Part shown: positions 6,327-13,836 of the stretch, in pieces
How positions within the stretch are numbered: the first letter of the stretch is position 1
Layout: each line of letters begins with the position of its first letter
Assembly (NCBI GenBank): GCA_021791015.1
Contig: JAJYFH010000008.1
Coordinates: 1 to 15,848, forward strand
Reading direction: 5' to 3'
Source of the DNA: a bacterium
GTDB taxonomy: Bacteria > Patescibacteriota > CPR2 > UBA1875 > JAJYID01
Length of the DNA: 15,848 nucleotides
The notes under the pieces: model-generated
What the model saw: the letters and a program-made list of their open reading frames with translations, nothing else
The model's database searches: none
Told to the model about the DNA's origin: nothing
Translations under genes and position numbers: made by a program

Positions 6327-7718
6327 CTATTTTAGGAAATTACTTTGAAAAAATGCTTCTAAATCGGTAATTTTTACTCTTTCCTGCTTCATTGTATCGC
6401 GATCGCGTACAGTTACGGAATCATCATTTAGAGTGTCAAAATCAATGGTCACGCAAAATGGAGTGCCTATTTCGTCTTGCCTTCTGTACCTTTTGCCTAT
6501 ATTGCCATTGTCGTCAAACTCACACATATAATTTTCTTTCAATGAACCAAAGACTTCATGAGCTTTTTTAACCAGTTCCGGTTTGTTTTTAAGTAATGGA
6601 AAAACAGCAATTTTTATCGGCGCAATAATTTTGGGGAATTTCATTACTACTCTTGTTTCATCGCCGATTTTTTCTTCGGTATAAGCTTCCGTCAAGACAG
6701 CCAAAACCGTTCTGGCAACGCCAACCGACGCTTCAATGACATGGGGAATATATTTTTTGCCGGTTTGGGGATCTGTATAGGAGAGATCTTTTCCTGAGAA
6801 TTTTGTATGCTGGCTTAAGTCGTAGTTGCCCCTTGCATGCACTCCCTCAACTTCTTTGAAGCCGAATGGGAACTTGTATTCTATGTCATATGCCTCTTTG
6901 GCATAGAAAACAAGTTTTTCATGCTTGTGCCACTTCAGGTTTTTTTCTGAAAGGCCAAGCTTCAAATAGTATTCCCAGCGCCTCTTCCTTAGCTTTTCGT
7001 ACTCTTTCATTTCATCTTCGGGCGAAGTGAAATACTGCATTTCCATTTGTTCGAATTCGCGTGTGCGGAAAATAAATTGGCGGGCGGTAATTTCATTTCG
7101 AAAAGCCTTACCGATCTGTGCGATCCCAAAAGGAATTTTTACCCGGACGGAATCCAGTACATTTTTAAAGTTTACATAAATGCCTTGGCAAGTTTCGCCG
7201 CGGAGATATACTGGCTGTTCCTTGGGGTCTTCTGTGATATTTCCGAGGTTGGATTTAACAAGCAGATTAAACTTTTTCCCGGATGTGAAATCCTTGGCCT
7301 TACAGCTGGGGCAAGCTATCTTTTCCGCATTTTCCAAAAAGAGTTTGTTTATCTCTTCTTCTGTCATTTTTTCGTCTGCCTGAACCCCGACCTCTTCAAG
7401 TAAATGGTCGAGCCGGAGCCTGGCGTGGCATTTTTTGCACTCAACAAGAGGATCGGAAAAACCCGCAACATGCCCTGAAGCTTCCCATATTTTTGGATGC
7501 ATAAAGATAGCGCTGTCCAGACCGACGATGTCTTCCCGTTTTTGAACCATTTCTCTCCACCAAAAATCTTTGATATTGTTTTCGAGCTCGACGCCGTATG
7601 GCCCATAGTCGTACACGGCGGCAAATCCGCCGTAGATCTCAGACGATGGAAATACAAAACCCCTTCTTTTGCAAAGGGAAACAATTCTTTCCATTAATTC
7701 TTCATTTGCTTTACCCAT
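6327..7718 (-). CDS. glyS: Glycyl-tRNA synthetase, single-chain alpha2 type
   Basis: The class II enzyme charges tRNA-Gly as a homodimer, in contrast to the two-subunit GlyQ/GlyS of many bacteria. The 463 residues hold the motif 1 region (YGGFAAVYDYGPYGVELENN, 29-48), likely metal-binding cysteines (Cys94, Cys97, Cys136, Cys139), motif 2 (AFRNEITARQFIFRTREFEQ, 205-224, ending MEMQYF), motif 3 (EASVGVARTVLAVL), and a C-terminal anticodon-binding domain (IKIAVFPLLKNKPELVKKA onward). The first ATG at 7718 lies 25 nt inside the preceding small gene and has a weak GGGA 5 nt upstream. A second ATG at 7694 (MERIVSLCKRRGF) overlaps the stop codon of that gene as TAATG and fits usual GlyRS N-termini equally well, so the start is uncertain. 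A greA promoter follows the stop. Confidence 0.96.
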   Translation of the reverse strand: MGKANEELMERIVSLCKRRGFVFPSSEIYGGFAAVYDYGPYGVELENNIKDFWWREMVQKREDIVGLDSAIFMHPKIWEASGHVAGFSDPLVECKKCHARLRLDHLLEEVGVQADEKMTEEEINKLFLENAEKIACPSCKAKDFTSGKKFNLLVKSNLGNITEDPKEQPVYLRGETCQGIYVNFKNVLDSVRVKIPFGIAQIGKAFRNEITARQFIFRTREFEQMEMQYFTSPEDEMKEYEKLRKRRWEYYLKLGLSEKNLKWHKHEKLVFYAKEAYDIEYKFPFGFKEVEGVHARGNYDLSQHTKFSGKDLSYTDPQTGKKYIPHVIEASVGVARTVLAVLTEAYTEEKIGDETRVVMKFPKIIAPIKIAVFPLLKNKPELVKKAHEVFGSLKENYMCEFDDNGNIGKRYRRQDEIGTPFCVTIDFDTLNDDSVTVRDRDTMKQERVKITDLEAFFQSNFLK

Positions 7719-7948
7719 AGATTTCCCAAAATCTCCTCATAATCCTCGTTTGTTATGCGTTCTGCTTTCTTTAGCCTTTGCAGGTCAAAAATGAAATCTG
7801 CGTATATTCTCTCATGCACCTCTTCATCTTCATCCTTCAAGACCGTAAGGACTTTTATTGATGTTACTAGCCACTCTTCCAGCTCCCCGTCGCTGCATCC
7901 TGGGTCGATTTTGTCGCTGTCCTTAAAGTCTCGGGTACTGTTACGCAT
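7694..7948 (-). CDS. Small acidic protein upstream of and overlapping glyS
   Basis: I do not recognise a family. The 84 residues are rich in Asp and Glu and look helical: GELEEWLVTSIKVLTVLKDE, then a charged HERIYADFIFDLQRLKKAERITNEDYEEI segment in two parts, and a basic end. There is no signal peptide, membrane segment or metal motif. The reading frame is supported by its position: it overlaps the glyS start and sits directly behind a good -10 box 6 nt before its ATG. It appears to be the first gene of the glyS transcription unit. A role linked to GlyRS is only an inference from coupling; it may simply serve as a translated leader for glyS. Confidence 0.72.
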   Translation of the reverse strand: MRNSTRDFKDSDKIDPGCSDGELEEWLVTSIKVLTVLKDEDEEVHERIYADFIFDLQRLKKAERITNEDYEEILGNLWVKQMKN

Positions 7949-7954
7949 GGGAAA

Positions 7955-7983
7955 ATTATAGCTCTTTTGCGGTTGTTTTTAAA
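7955..7983 (-). promoter_or_regulatory. Promoter of the small-protein/glyS unit, leaderless arrangement
   Basis: On the minus strand TTTAAA (7978-7983) precedes TATAAT (7955-7960) by 17 bp. TATAAT ends 6 nt before the ATG at 7948, so transcription should start at or next to the start codon. No Shine-Dalgarno is present. The -35 box overlaps the recO stop codon. Confidence 0.6.
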
Positions 7984-8749
7984 GGTTTTTTAAGGCGTTT
8001 GCAAATCTTCTGGACTTAAACTCATTTTGATAAATGAAATCCAAGTACTCAAACACCATATGAGAAATGTTTTTAGCGGTTTGCTCCGGCATGTTTATTT
8101 TTGAGTACTTGCCAAAGTCTGAATGTTCGATGAACCTAAGGACCTTTAACTCATCCGCGGTGATGGCAGTGAGGTTTGAGTGGCGCATGCATTGCGTGCA
8201 GATAATCGAGCCTTCCTTGAAGTTTATATGATACCCTTCCTTTGAGGATTCATTTTTCTTGCACTTGGCGCACTTACCCAGATCCAGCCCGTATCCAAGC
8301 AGAATTATTAGTTTGTAAACATAAAGGCCGGTTAGGTATTTGTGGCAGCCTCTATCGAGCGCTTGAAAGAGGCTAACGGTTTCTGAATATATCTTTTCAT
8401 TTGGCACTTCTTCCGGCATTAGTTTCTGCAATATTTCGGACACCACAAAATAATCAGACACGTTATCAAGGTTGCCGCAAGCATTCTCGAAGTGGCATGT
8501 GGGATGCGCGGACACGAGAATGTCGAGATTCTTGCCCTTTACGATATCAAACTCCCCGAGAGTAAAGAGTTCGGTTGATCCAGCAAGCTTCGATCCGGGT
8601 CTGCGCGCCCCTTTCACGTTTGCGCGAACAATCCCCTTCTGGATTGAGAATATATGGATTACTTTATCCGCTTCAAAGAAATTCTTCTTTCCGATAATGA
8701 GGCCGGATAATTTCTGATGTTTTTTTGCAAGATTAGACAATTTTAGCAA
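7979..8749 (-). CDS. recO: DNA repair protein RecO
   Basis: RecO acts with RecR (and RecF) to load RecA onto SSB-coated single-stranded DNA at gaps. The N-terminal OB fold spans about residues 12-82 (SGLIIGKKNFFEADKVIHIF, 15-34, then the VKGARRPGSKLAGSTELF segment). The helical C-terminal domain carries a zinc ribbon with Cys160, Cys163, Cys184 and Cys187. Length 256 is typical. The start is TTG at 8749, overlapping the last codons of the response regulator gene by 7 bp; no in-frame ATG fits the conserved N-terminus, and a second in-frame TTG lies three codons later. No Shine-Dalgarno is seen, so translation probably depends on termination of the upstream frame. The end of the gene overlaps the promoter of the next unit. 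Confidence 0.93.
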   Translation of the reverse strand: MLKLSNLAKKHQKLSGLIIGKKNFFEADKVIHIFSIQKGIVRANVKGARRPGSKLAGSTELFTLGEFDIVKGKNLDILVSAHPTCHFENACGNLDNVSDYFVVSEILQKLMPEEVPNEKIYSETVSLFQALDRGCHKYLTGLYVYKLIILLGYGLDLGKCAKCKKNESSKEGYHINFKEGSIICTQCMRHSNLTAITADELKVLRFIEHSDFGKYSKINMPEQTAKNISHMVFEYLDFIYQNEFKSRRFANALKNL

Positions 8750-9129
8750 GTTATGTTTAGCACTTGCCGGACTCGATTTGCCACATCGTCAGGCGTATGT
8801 TTTGTCTTGATGAGATAATCCTTGATGCCGAGGGCAAATGAAAGCTCCGAATCCATATCAATTTTAGATTCGCCGAGATTTGTTAAAAGTATCACTGGTA
8901 TGTCCCTGTATTTACGGCTCTTTTTCATTTCTTTTAGCATCTCCAGGCCGTTCATGTCGGGCATCAGTATGTCAAGCAAGATTATGTCCGGAATCTTTTT
9001 CTCCAGACTCGCCAAGCCTTCTCTTCCTGTATTGGCTTTCATTACTTTGAAGTCAAGCATTTCGAACTTCTCGCAGTACATTTCCTGCAGCGTGTTGTCG
9101 TCCTCAACCAATAGAATTGTTTCTTTCAT
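8743..9129 (-). CDS. Receiver-only response regulator (CheY-like)
   Basis: The 128 residues form a single receiver domain with no output domain. Expected residues are present: the acidic pair Glu9/Asp10 (ILLVEDD), phosphoacceptor Asp53 (IILLDILMPDMNG), switch Thr83 (VILLTN) and Lys108 (DYLIK). The usual Pro after this Lys is replaced by Thr (IKTKHTPDDV). It would accept phosphate from the histidine kinase encoded 19 bp upstream and act by protein interaction, since no DNA-binding domain follows. The Shine-Dalgarno AGGAGAAC lies directly before the ATG at 9129. Its 3' end overlaps recO by 7 bp, so the signalling pair and recO are one transcript. Confidence 0.93.
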   Translation of the reverse strand: MKETILLVEDDNTLQEMYCEKFEMLDFKVMKANTGREGLASLEKKIPDIILLDILMPDMNGLEMLKEMKKSRKYRDIPVILLTNLGESKIDMDSELSFALGIKDYLIKTKHTPDDVANRVRQVLNITC

Positions 9130-9148
9130 TTGTTCTCCTTTTGTTATT

Positions 9149-11302
9149 TTAAATTAATGGCAACTGCTTGGCAATCGGAATCTTGACCAAGAAAACTGAG
9201 CCTTTTTTAGGTGAACTGGTAACAGCTATCTTGCCTTTATGCGCATTCACCAGCCTCTTGGTTATATAAAGTCCCAGACCGGTTCCGCCCGCTTGGATGC
9301 TTAGCGGATTGTTGACTCTGGAAAATTTCTTGAATAGTTTTTCATAATCTTCTTTCGGGATGCCCACGCCCTGATCCTTAACAGACAGCTCAACAAAATC
9401 TTTACCGGACTTAACATTGACACTTACTTCCGTTCCGTCAAATGAATACTTTATTGCGTTATCTATTAAATTTTGCATGACTTGCGTTATTCTGTCATGG
9501 TCTCCCCAAACATATATGGGGGCCCTTATGCAGCTTGGTTTGCTCTCAAGCCCCTTATTTCTGGTAAATTGGGTGACGCACTGATCTTGGAGAAAGACTT
9601 TCATTTTTTTCTTTTGTATTTTATGGCCCGTGTCTCTTAGACATTTGAGCGCCACATCAAGGACATCCACCGGCTCTTTCATTAAGCTGATTTTCCCTAG
9701 TTCTATCCTTGACACATCCAAGAGATCTTCTACAAGATTGACCATTCTTTCTGTGCTACCTTCAATCTTCCTCAATGAATTTCTTTGCCTTTCGTTTAGT
9801 TCTCCGTAATCATCGTTTAGCGTCATGGACAGATACCCGCGCATAGATGATAGCGGGGTCCTTAGCTCGTGGGAAACCATAGACATAAACTCGTTTTTGT
9901 CCTGTTCCAGTTTTTTCCGCTTACCAATGTCCCTAATATGCAAAACGCCGTAGCTTTCAAGGTTCCACCTCTCTATGGCGGTATTCATGCTGACAATTGT
10001 CCAGTATTTGCCATTTTGGGTTTCTATCAAATACTCCTTGGGTGATATCTTTTTGCCGGATTCAAAAAAAGCATCAATTTTTCTTTGCAAGTCTCTTTGG
10101 CTGACCAGTCCATATTGCTGAGCGGACTCAAATGAAAGTAGCGGAGACTTGACTTCTTGATTGATAATTTTGAATAGGTTAGAAAAATTTTCGTTAGTGA
10201 GGCTTTTGTTCTTGGCGCCCAGCATTTCCTTAGCCCTTTGGTTTGCCTCGACGATTGTATGATCTCTTGAGATTAAAAGTATTGCATCTTCTACATTGTG
10301 AAAGACCAATCGCCACTTCTCCTTTTCGTCTATGATTTTTTGCGAGGCTTCTTCTTGCGAGATGTAAATACCGACTCTTGCGGCTGTTATGCGCAGAAAG
10401 CTTTTTTCAAGAGTGGATAGATTGTCGGTGTTTTTAGACCTATCTTCCAAAAGGATAAAACCCATCAGCTTCTTCCTATATATGATCGGCTGAGCGGTTA
10501 AAAAATTCCCGTTGTTTTTCTTCATGTCGAGATTTATGAGGGATGTGTTTGGGTTTTCTTTATACTTTCGCTCTACCACGGATTCTATTTTCTTGTGCTC
10601 TTTGGCAAAAAGCCCCGTCTTGTTTTGCCGGCAAATGAAAAATTTCACTTTATCCAGTTTTAAATAATTGGCTGTTTCCTTTGCTGTTTGTTCGAGCTTT
10701 TGTTTTTGGTTTAAAGTAGGGTTCTCAAAAACAGTAGAGATAACTCTCCTTGCTTTCAATTCGTTTTTCTGGTTTTCTGATTGATAGTATAAAATGACAT
10801 TTTCAATTATTGTTACCAGTTTTTCGACGGTTATTTCCAGTTCTTTTTTCTTTGGTATTTTTTCGGGATCGAAGTTTTCATATGTGAAATTCAAAACCCC
10901 GATTACATGGCCACTCTTGTCCTGAATAGGAACAGATACAATAGAGTTGTACGATTTATCCCGCATTCTGATATAAATCGGATTTTTTGAAATGTCTTTG
11001 ATAACTATGATTTTTTTATGTTTGGCTGCGTAACCTGCCGCTCCGACACCAACCTTGAAGGGAAGGGTGGTGTTTCCCCCGACCTTCCACAAATAGCCGT
11101 ATTTGTCACCATACATTATGGTACATCCTTTTGTTTCGGCAAAGTCCGTGAGAATGTCCTTTAGCCCCTTGAGGGATTTTTGAATGTCTTTTAGAGAGAA
11201 CTCAAATGCGGCCAACTCAAAAAGAAGCTTCTCAAACTTTATTTTCTTGGCTTCTTTGTTGGTTTTAGCCGCAATACTGTCATCTGCTTTTGTTTCCAGC
11301 AT
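9149..11302 (-). CDS. Cytosolic sensor histidine kinase, GAF-GAF-PAS-HisKA-HATPase
   Basis: This 717-residue kinase has no membrane segment or signal peptide, so it senses an internal cue. Domains in order: GAF-like (about 28-172, with VGVGAAGYAAKHKKIIVIKD and SIVSVPIQDKSGHVIGVLNF), a second more diverged GAF-like region (about 185-320), PAS (about 328-460, from WRLVFHNVEDAILLISRDHT), the HisKA dimerisation helix with phosphoacceptor His478 (SMVSHELRTPLSSMRGY), and the HATPase domain with N box NLIDNAIKYS (611-620), G1 DQGVGIP (643-649) and G2 GGTGLGL (672-678). An extra stretch of about 22 residues with two Cys (575, 591) interrupts the first strands of the HATPase domain. Its partner is most likely the adjacent receiver protein. 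No Shine-Dalgarno precedes the ATG at 11302, and I see no confident promoter in the 100-bp gap after the PBP gene. Confidence 0.93.
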   Translation of the reverse strand: MLETKADDSIAAKTNKEAKKIKFEKLLFELAAFEFSLKDIQKSLKGLKDILTDFAETKGCTIMYGDKYGYLWKVGGNTTLPFKVGVGAAGYAAKHKKIIVIKDISKNPIYIRMRDKSYNSIVSVPIQDKSGHVIGVLNFTYENFDPEKIPKKKELEITVEKLVTIIENVILYYQSENQKNELKARRVISTVFENPTLNQKQKLEQTAKETANYLKLDKVKFFICRQNKTGLFAKEHKKIESVVERKYKENPNTSLINLDMKKNNGNFLTAQPIIYRKKLMGFILLEDRSKNTDNLSTLEKSFLRITAARVGIYISQEEASQKIIDEKEKWRLVFHNVEDAILLISRDHTIVEANQRAKEMLGAKNKSLTNENFSNLFKIINQEVKSPLLSFESAQQYGLVSQRDLQRKIDAFFESGKKISPKEYLIETQNGKYWTIVSMNTAIERWNLESYGVLHIRDIGKRKKLEQDKNEFMSMVSHELRTPLSSMRGYLSMTLNDDYGELNERQRNSLRKIEGSTERMVNLVEDLLDVSRIELGKISLMKEPVDVLDVALKCLRDTGHKIQKKKMKVFLQDQCVTQFTRNKGLESKPSCIRAPIYVWGDHDRITQVMQNLIDNAIKYSFDGTEVSVNVKSGKDFVELSVKDQGVGIPKEDYEKLFKKFSRVNNPLSIQAGGTGLGLYITKRLVNAHKGKIAVTSSPKKGSVFLVKIPIAKQLPLI

Positions 11303-11402
11303 GAACTATACAATACCTTCAAGCACACATTGCGACATTGTAAATTGAGATAAAAAAATACCTGATTTTAACTCTTTTTTTGTAGTTTTAACCAAAACAA
11401 TT

Positions 11403-13541
11403 TTAATAACTGTAAGATTTGGACTTTGTTGACCAAGATTTCTGAAATTGTCCCAGATAGGCAAAGCTTGGCTTCAGACCGGGTTCTTTGCCGGGCAGGC
11501 AATAATCCAAAATGTTTGGCGAACCGGCCCTTGTCGATTGGGCAAAAGTGTACGGATTAAACCAAACCTCGCTTAAACCACTTGGCTTGGCAAAGGCTGT
11601 ATCGGGGGTATCTCTAAGTATTTCAGAAAAGATGTCGTGCCAAGGGTAGGCAGCGCCCTCTATACCGCTTATCTGTCCCATCTTGGTGTGGTCATTATTC
11701 CCCATCCAGACACCGACTGTGTATTCCGGAGTGTACCCCATGGTCCAGCTGTCGGCATAGCTTTCCGTGGTTCCTGTTTTGGCTGCGACTGTATGGCCCT
11801 TGATCTCGAGCTTGTTGCCGTAGCCAAACACTTTCTGCCTGGCTTTGTTGTCTGAAAGTATGCTGGTAACCATGTAGGCGACTCTTGGATCCATGACCTG
11901 CTCCTCACCTCTGTCTACTTTGTAGATCTCCTCGTTTCTGTTATTCAAAACCTTAGAGATACCCGACAAGACAGTTCTCTTTCCGCCATTTGCAAACGTT
12001 GAATACGCGCCGGCAAGATCCACCAGCTTCACCTCGGCGCTGCCTAGGCCGATAGATAATCCATATTGATTTGGACCGCTATTAATAGTGCTTATGCCGA
12101 GGCTTTTTGCCGTGCCGATAATTTTATCAACGCCGGCCAGTTGGGTCATTTCAACTGTCGGGATATTTAACGAATTTGACAAAGCCGTCCTGGCAGAAAC
12201 ATTGCCCATATAGCTGCCGCTGTAATCGTGGGGTATATATGGAGGGGTGCCTCCAAAGTTTACGGAAACATCCATTAACTTTGTCATAGGCGAATATCCT
12301 TCTGCAAATCCCGTGGCATACACAATGGGCTTAAATGACGAGCCGGGCTGCCTTTCTGCGGTTGCTACATTTACTTTGCTTTTGTCCCAATCGACTCCGC
12401 CGACCATGGCCAGGATGTTGTCATTTTTGTTGTCTAAAATAACTACCGCCGCGTTTGAAACGTTTGCATATTTAAACTTAGTGACGTATTCCTTTGCTTT
12501 TGCTTCGGCCAGATCTTGTTTGGCCGGGTCGAGCGTCGTGTAAACCTTTAGGCCCGCCGTTTCCACATAATCGAAGCCATACAAATCGATAAGTTGCTGT
12601 TTTACATACTGCACGAAATATGGGTATTTATCCACGCTATTTCGGACTCCGCTAAATGACAGCGTTTCGTTTGCGGCTTGCCTCCCCTGCTCAAGCGTTA
12701 TAAAACCATTCTTTATCATCTGTTGGAGGACGTATTCTTGCCTTTTTTTGCTGGTATCGAAGTCGCCGCTAATCGGGTCGTATTTGCTTGGCGCGGCAGG
12801 CAAGCCGGCGAGCATGGATGCTTCCGCCAGATCCAAATCTTTCAAATCTTTATTGAAATATATTTTGGCAGCATTCTTGATGCCAAGCGCCTGTTCCCCG
12901 TAATAAATGTTGTTCAAATATTGTTCGAGTATTTGGTCCTTTGACATTTTCTTCTCAAGTTCGTATGAGTAAACAAGCTCTTTAAGCTTTCGTTCAAAGC
13001 TCTTGCTGTCGTCAAGATATCGGTTCTTGACCAATTGCTGTGTTATGGTGCTGCCGCCTTGCGTATATTCGCTTTGGTTAAACAGATCCTCAACTTTTAA
13101 AATGCCGGGTTTATTGCTTGCTTGAATGTTTTTGAGCGCTGCCCTTGCAATACCTGTAAAGTCAACCGGGCCGTGATGGTAGAAGTTGGCGTCTTCCGCA
13201 GCAAGGGTGGCCTTCTTTATCGTATCGGGAATCTGATTTAACGGAACATAGTCAGGGTCGCTTGTACCGAATCCTTGGTAAATCACCCCGCCGTTTTTAT
13301 CGTAAAAAACAGCCTGAGTGCCTCCGCTTTTTGGTTTTGCAGATTTAAAATCGCTTGCATACTTTAGATAGGTGCCAATAATAAAAAAGCTGGATGTAAG
13401 AAATAAAATGACCAGAAATATTATAGAGACTTTGCCCAGCACCCTTAAACCTTTCCGGGTTGTCTGCCACAACGAAAAAAGCCTCCCTTGCTTTTTTTCT
13501 TCGCGTTCGCTTAGTTCTGTATCTTTATCGTCTCTCGCCAT
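11403..13541 (-). CDS. Class A penicillin-binding protein (glycosyltransferase GT51 plus transpeptidase)
   Basis: This bifunctional enzyme polymerises lipid II and crosslinks the glycan strands outside the cell membrane. A charged cytoplasmic tail (1-35) leads to one membrane anchor (about 36-58). The GT51 domain has EDANFYHH with catalytic Glu116, QGGSTITQQLVKN (161-173), and the segment RKLKELVYSYELEKKMSKDQ followed by ILEQYLNNIYYG. The transpeptidase domain has the SxxK motif SSFK (Ser401, Lys404), SxN (Ser457-Leu-Asn459) and KTG (588-590, in AAKTGTTESYADSW). Length 712 fits PBP1a-type proteins. The C-terminus is a short Ser/Lys/Tyr-rich tail. It has its own promoter; no Shine-Dalgarno is seen in the A-rich leader of about 26 nt. 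The gene is followed after 100 bp by the histidine kinase gene. Confidence 0.96.
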   Translation of the reverse strand: MARDDKDTELSEREEKKQGRLFSLWQTTRKGLRVLGKVSIIFLVILFLTSSFFIIGTYLKYASDFKSAKPKSGGTQAVFYDKNGGVIYQGFGTSDPDYVPLNQIPDTIKKATLAAEDANFYHHGPVDFTGIARAALKNIQASNKPGILKVEDLFNQSEYTQGGSTITQQLVKNRYLDDSKSFERKLKELVYSYELEKKMSKDQILEQYLNNIYYGEQALGIKNAAKIYFNKDLKDLDLAEASMLAGLPAAPSKYDPISGDFDTSKKRQEYVLQQMIKNGFITLEQGRQAANETLSFSGVRNSVDKYPYFVQYVKQQLIDLYGFDYVETAGLKVYTTLDPAKQDLAEAKAKEYVTKFKYANVSNAAVVILDNKNDNILAMVGGVDWDKSKVNVATAERQPGSSFKPIVYATGFAEGYSPMTKLMDVSVNFGGTPPYIPHDYSGSYMGNVSARTALSNSLNIPTVEMTQLAGVDKIIGTAKSLGISTINSGPNQYGLSIGLGSAEVKLVDLAGAYSTFANGGKRTVLSGISKVLNNRNEEIYKVDRGEEQVMDPRVAYMVTSILSDNKARQKVFGYGNKLEIKGHTVAAKTGTTESYADSWTMGYTPEYTVGVWMGNNDHTKMGQISGIEGAAYPWHDIFSEILRDTPDTAFAKPSGLSEVWFNPYTFAQSTRAGSPNILDYCLPGKEPGLKPSFAYLGQFQKSWSTKSKSYSY

Positions 13542-13573
13542 TTTATTTTTTTTATTTGCCGTTCTTGTTTTTT

Positions 13574-13602
13574 ATTTTAATATCAAAAAGCTTTTTTGTT
13601 AA
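13574..13602 (-). promoter_or_regulatory. Promoter of the class A PBP gene
   Basis: On the minus strand TTAACA (13597-13602) is followed after 17 bp by TAAAAT (13574-13579), each one base from consensus. The spacer contains a perfect 12-bp palindrome AAAAAGCTTTTT (13585-13596), which could be an operator or only an A/T tract. The leader would be about 26 nt. Confidence 0.6.
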
Positions 13603-13624
13603 TAATTAAAATGACAAAAAATTT

Positions 13625-13831
13625 AGAACCTGTTTAAAATCTCACCGCAGAAATGAAATTAAGAATCAGCTTGTCGGCTGAAACCTCATAATTTCGGCTG
13701 CCTGCCCGTCCGGCAGGCGGGCAAAACGTTCAAAATTCGTTATAATATCTCGATATTCTTCCTCAGTTTTCACATTATACGACTCGAAATTCTGAGGTTT
13801 CAGACACGACATGAGATTTTAAGCAGGCTCT
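13625..13831 (-). repeat. Structured inverted-repeat element, copy 2 (207 bp)
   Basis: Terminal arms 13625-13644 and 13812-13831 pair with 18 of 20 matches. The inner stem pairs CTGAAACCTCA-T-AATTTCG (13678-13696) with CGAAATT-C-TGAGGTTTCAG (13785-13803), one mismatch. An apical hairpin ATATC-TC-GATAT is at 13745-13756. It shares the blocks CTTGTCGGCTGAAA, ATATTCTTCCT and CGAAATTCTGA with copy 1 (5539-5723), but carries an extra GC-rich hairpin (13700-13722). It begins 5 nt after the dinB stop codon, in the same orientation relative to the upstream gene as copy 1. Confidence 0.82.
13700..13722. repeat. GC-rich 23-bp hairpin inserted in structured element copy 2
   Basis: GCCTGCC-CGTCC-GGCAGGC (13700-13718) plus CGGGC is absent from the same place in copy 1, where CGGCT leads straight into ACAAACCG. 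Its composition is far more GC-rich than the element around it, so it looks like a small palindrome inserted into the larger element. Confidence 0.6.
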
Positions 13832-13836
13832 GGGGC

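Noticed and set aside
13666..13812. 48-codon ATG frame on the minus strand within structured element copy 2
   Set aside because: Copy 1 has a 1-nt indel and early stops in the matching frame, and the changes between copies preserve base pairing, not amino acids.
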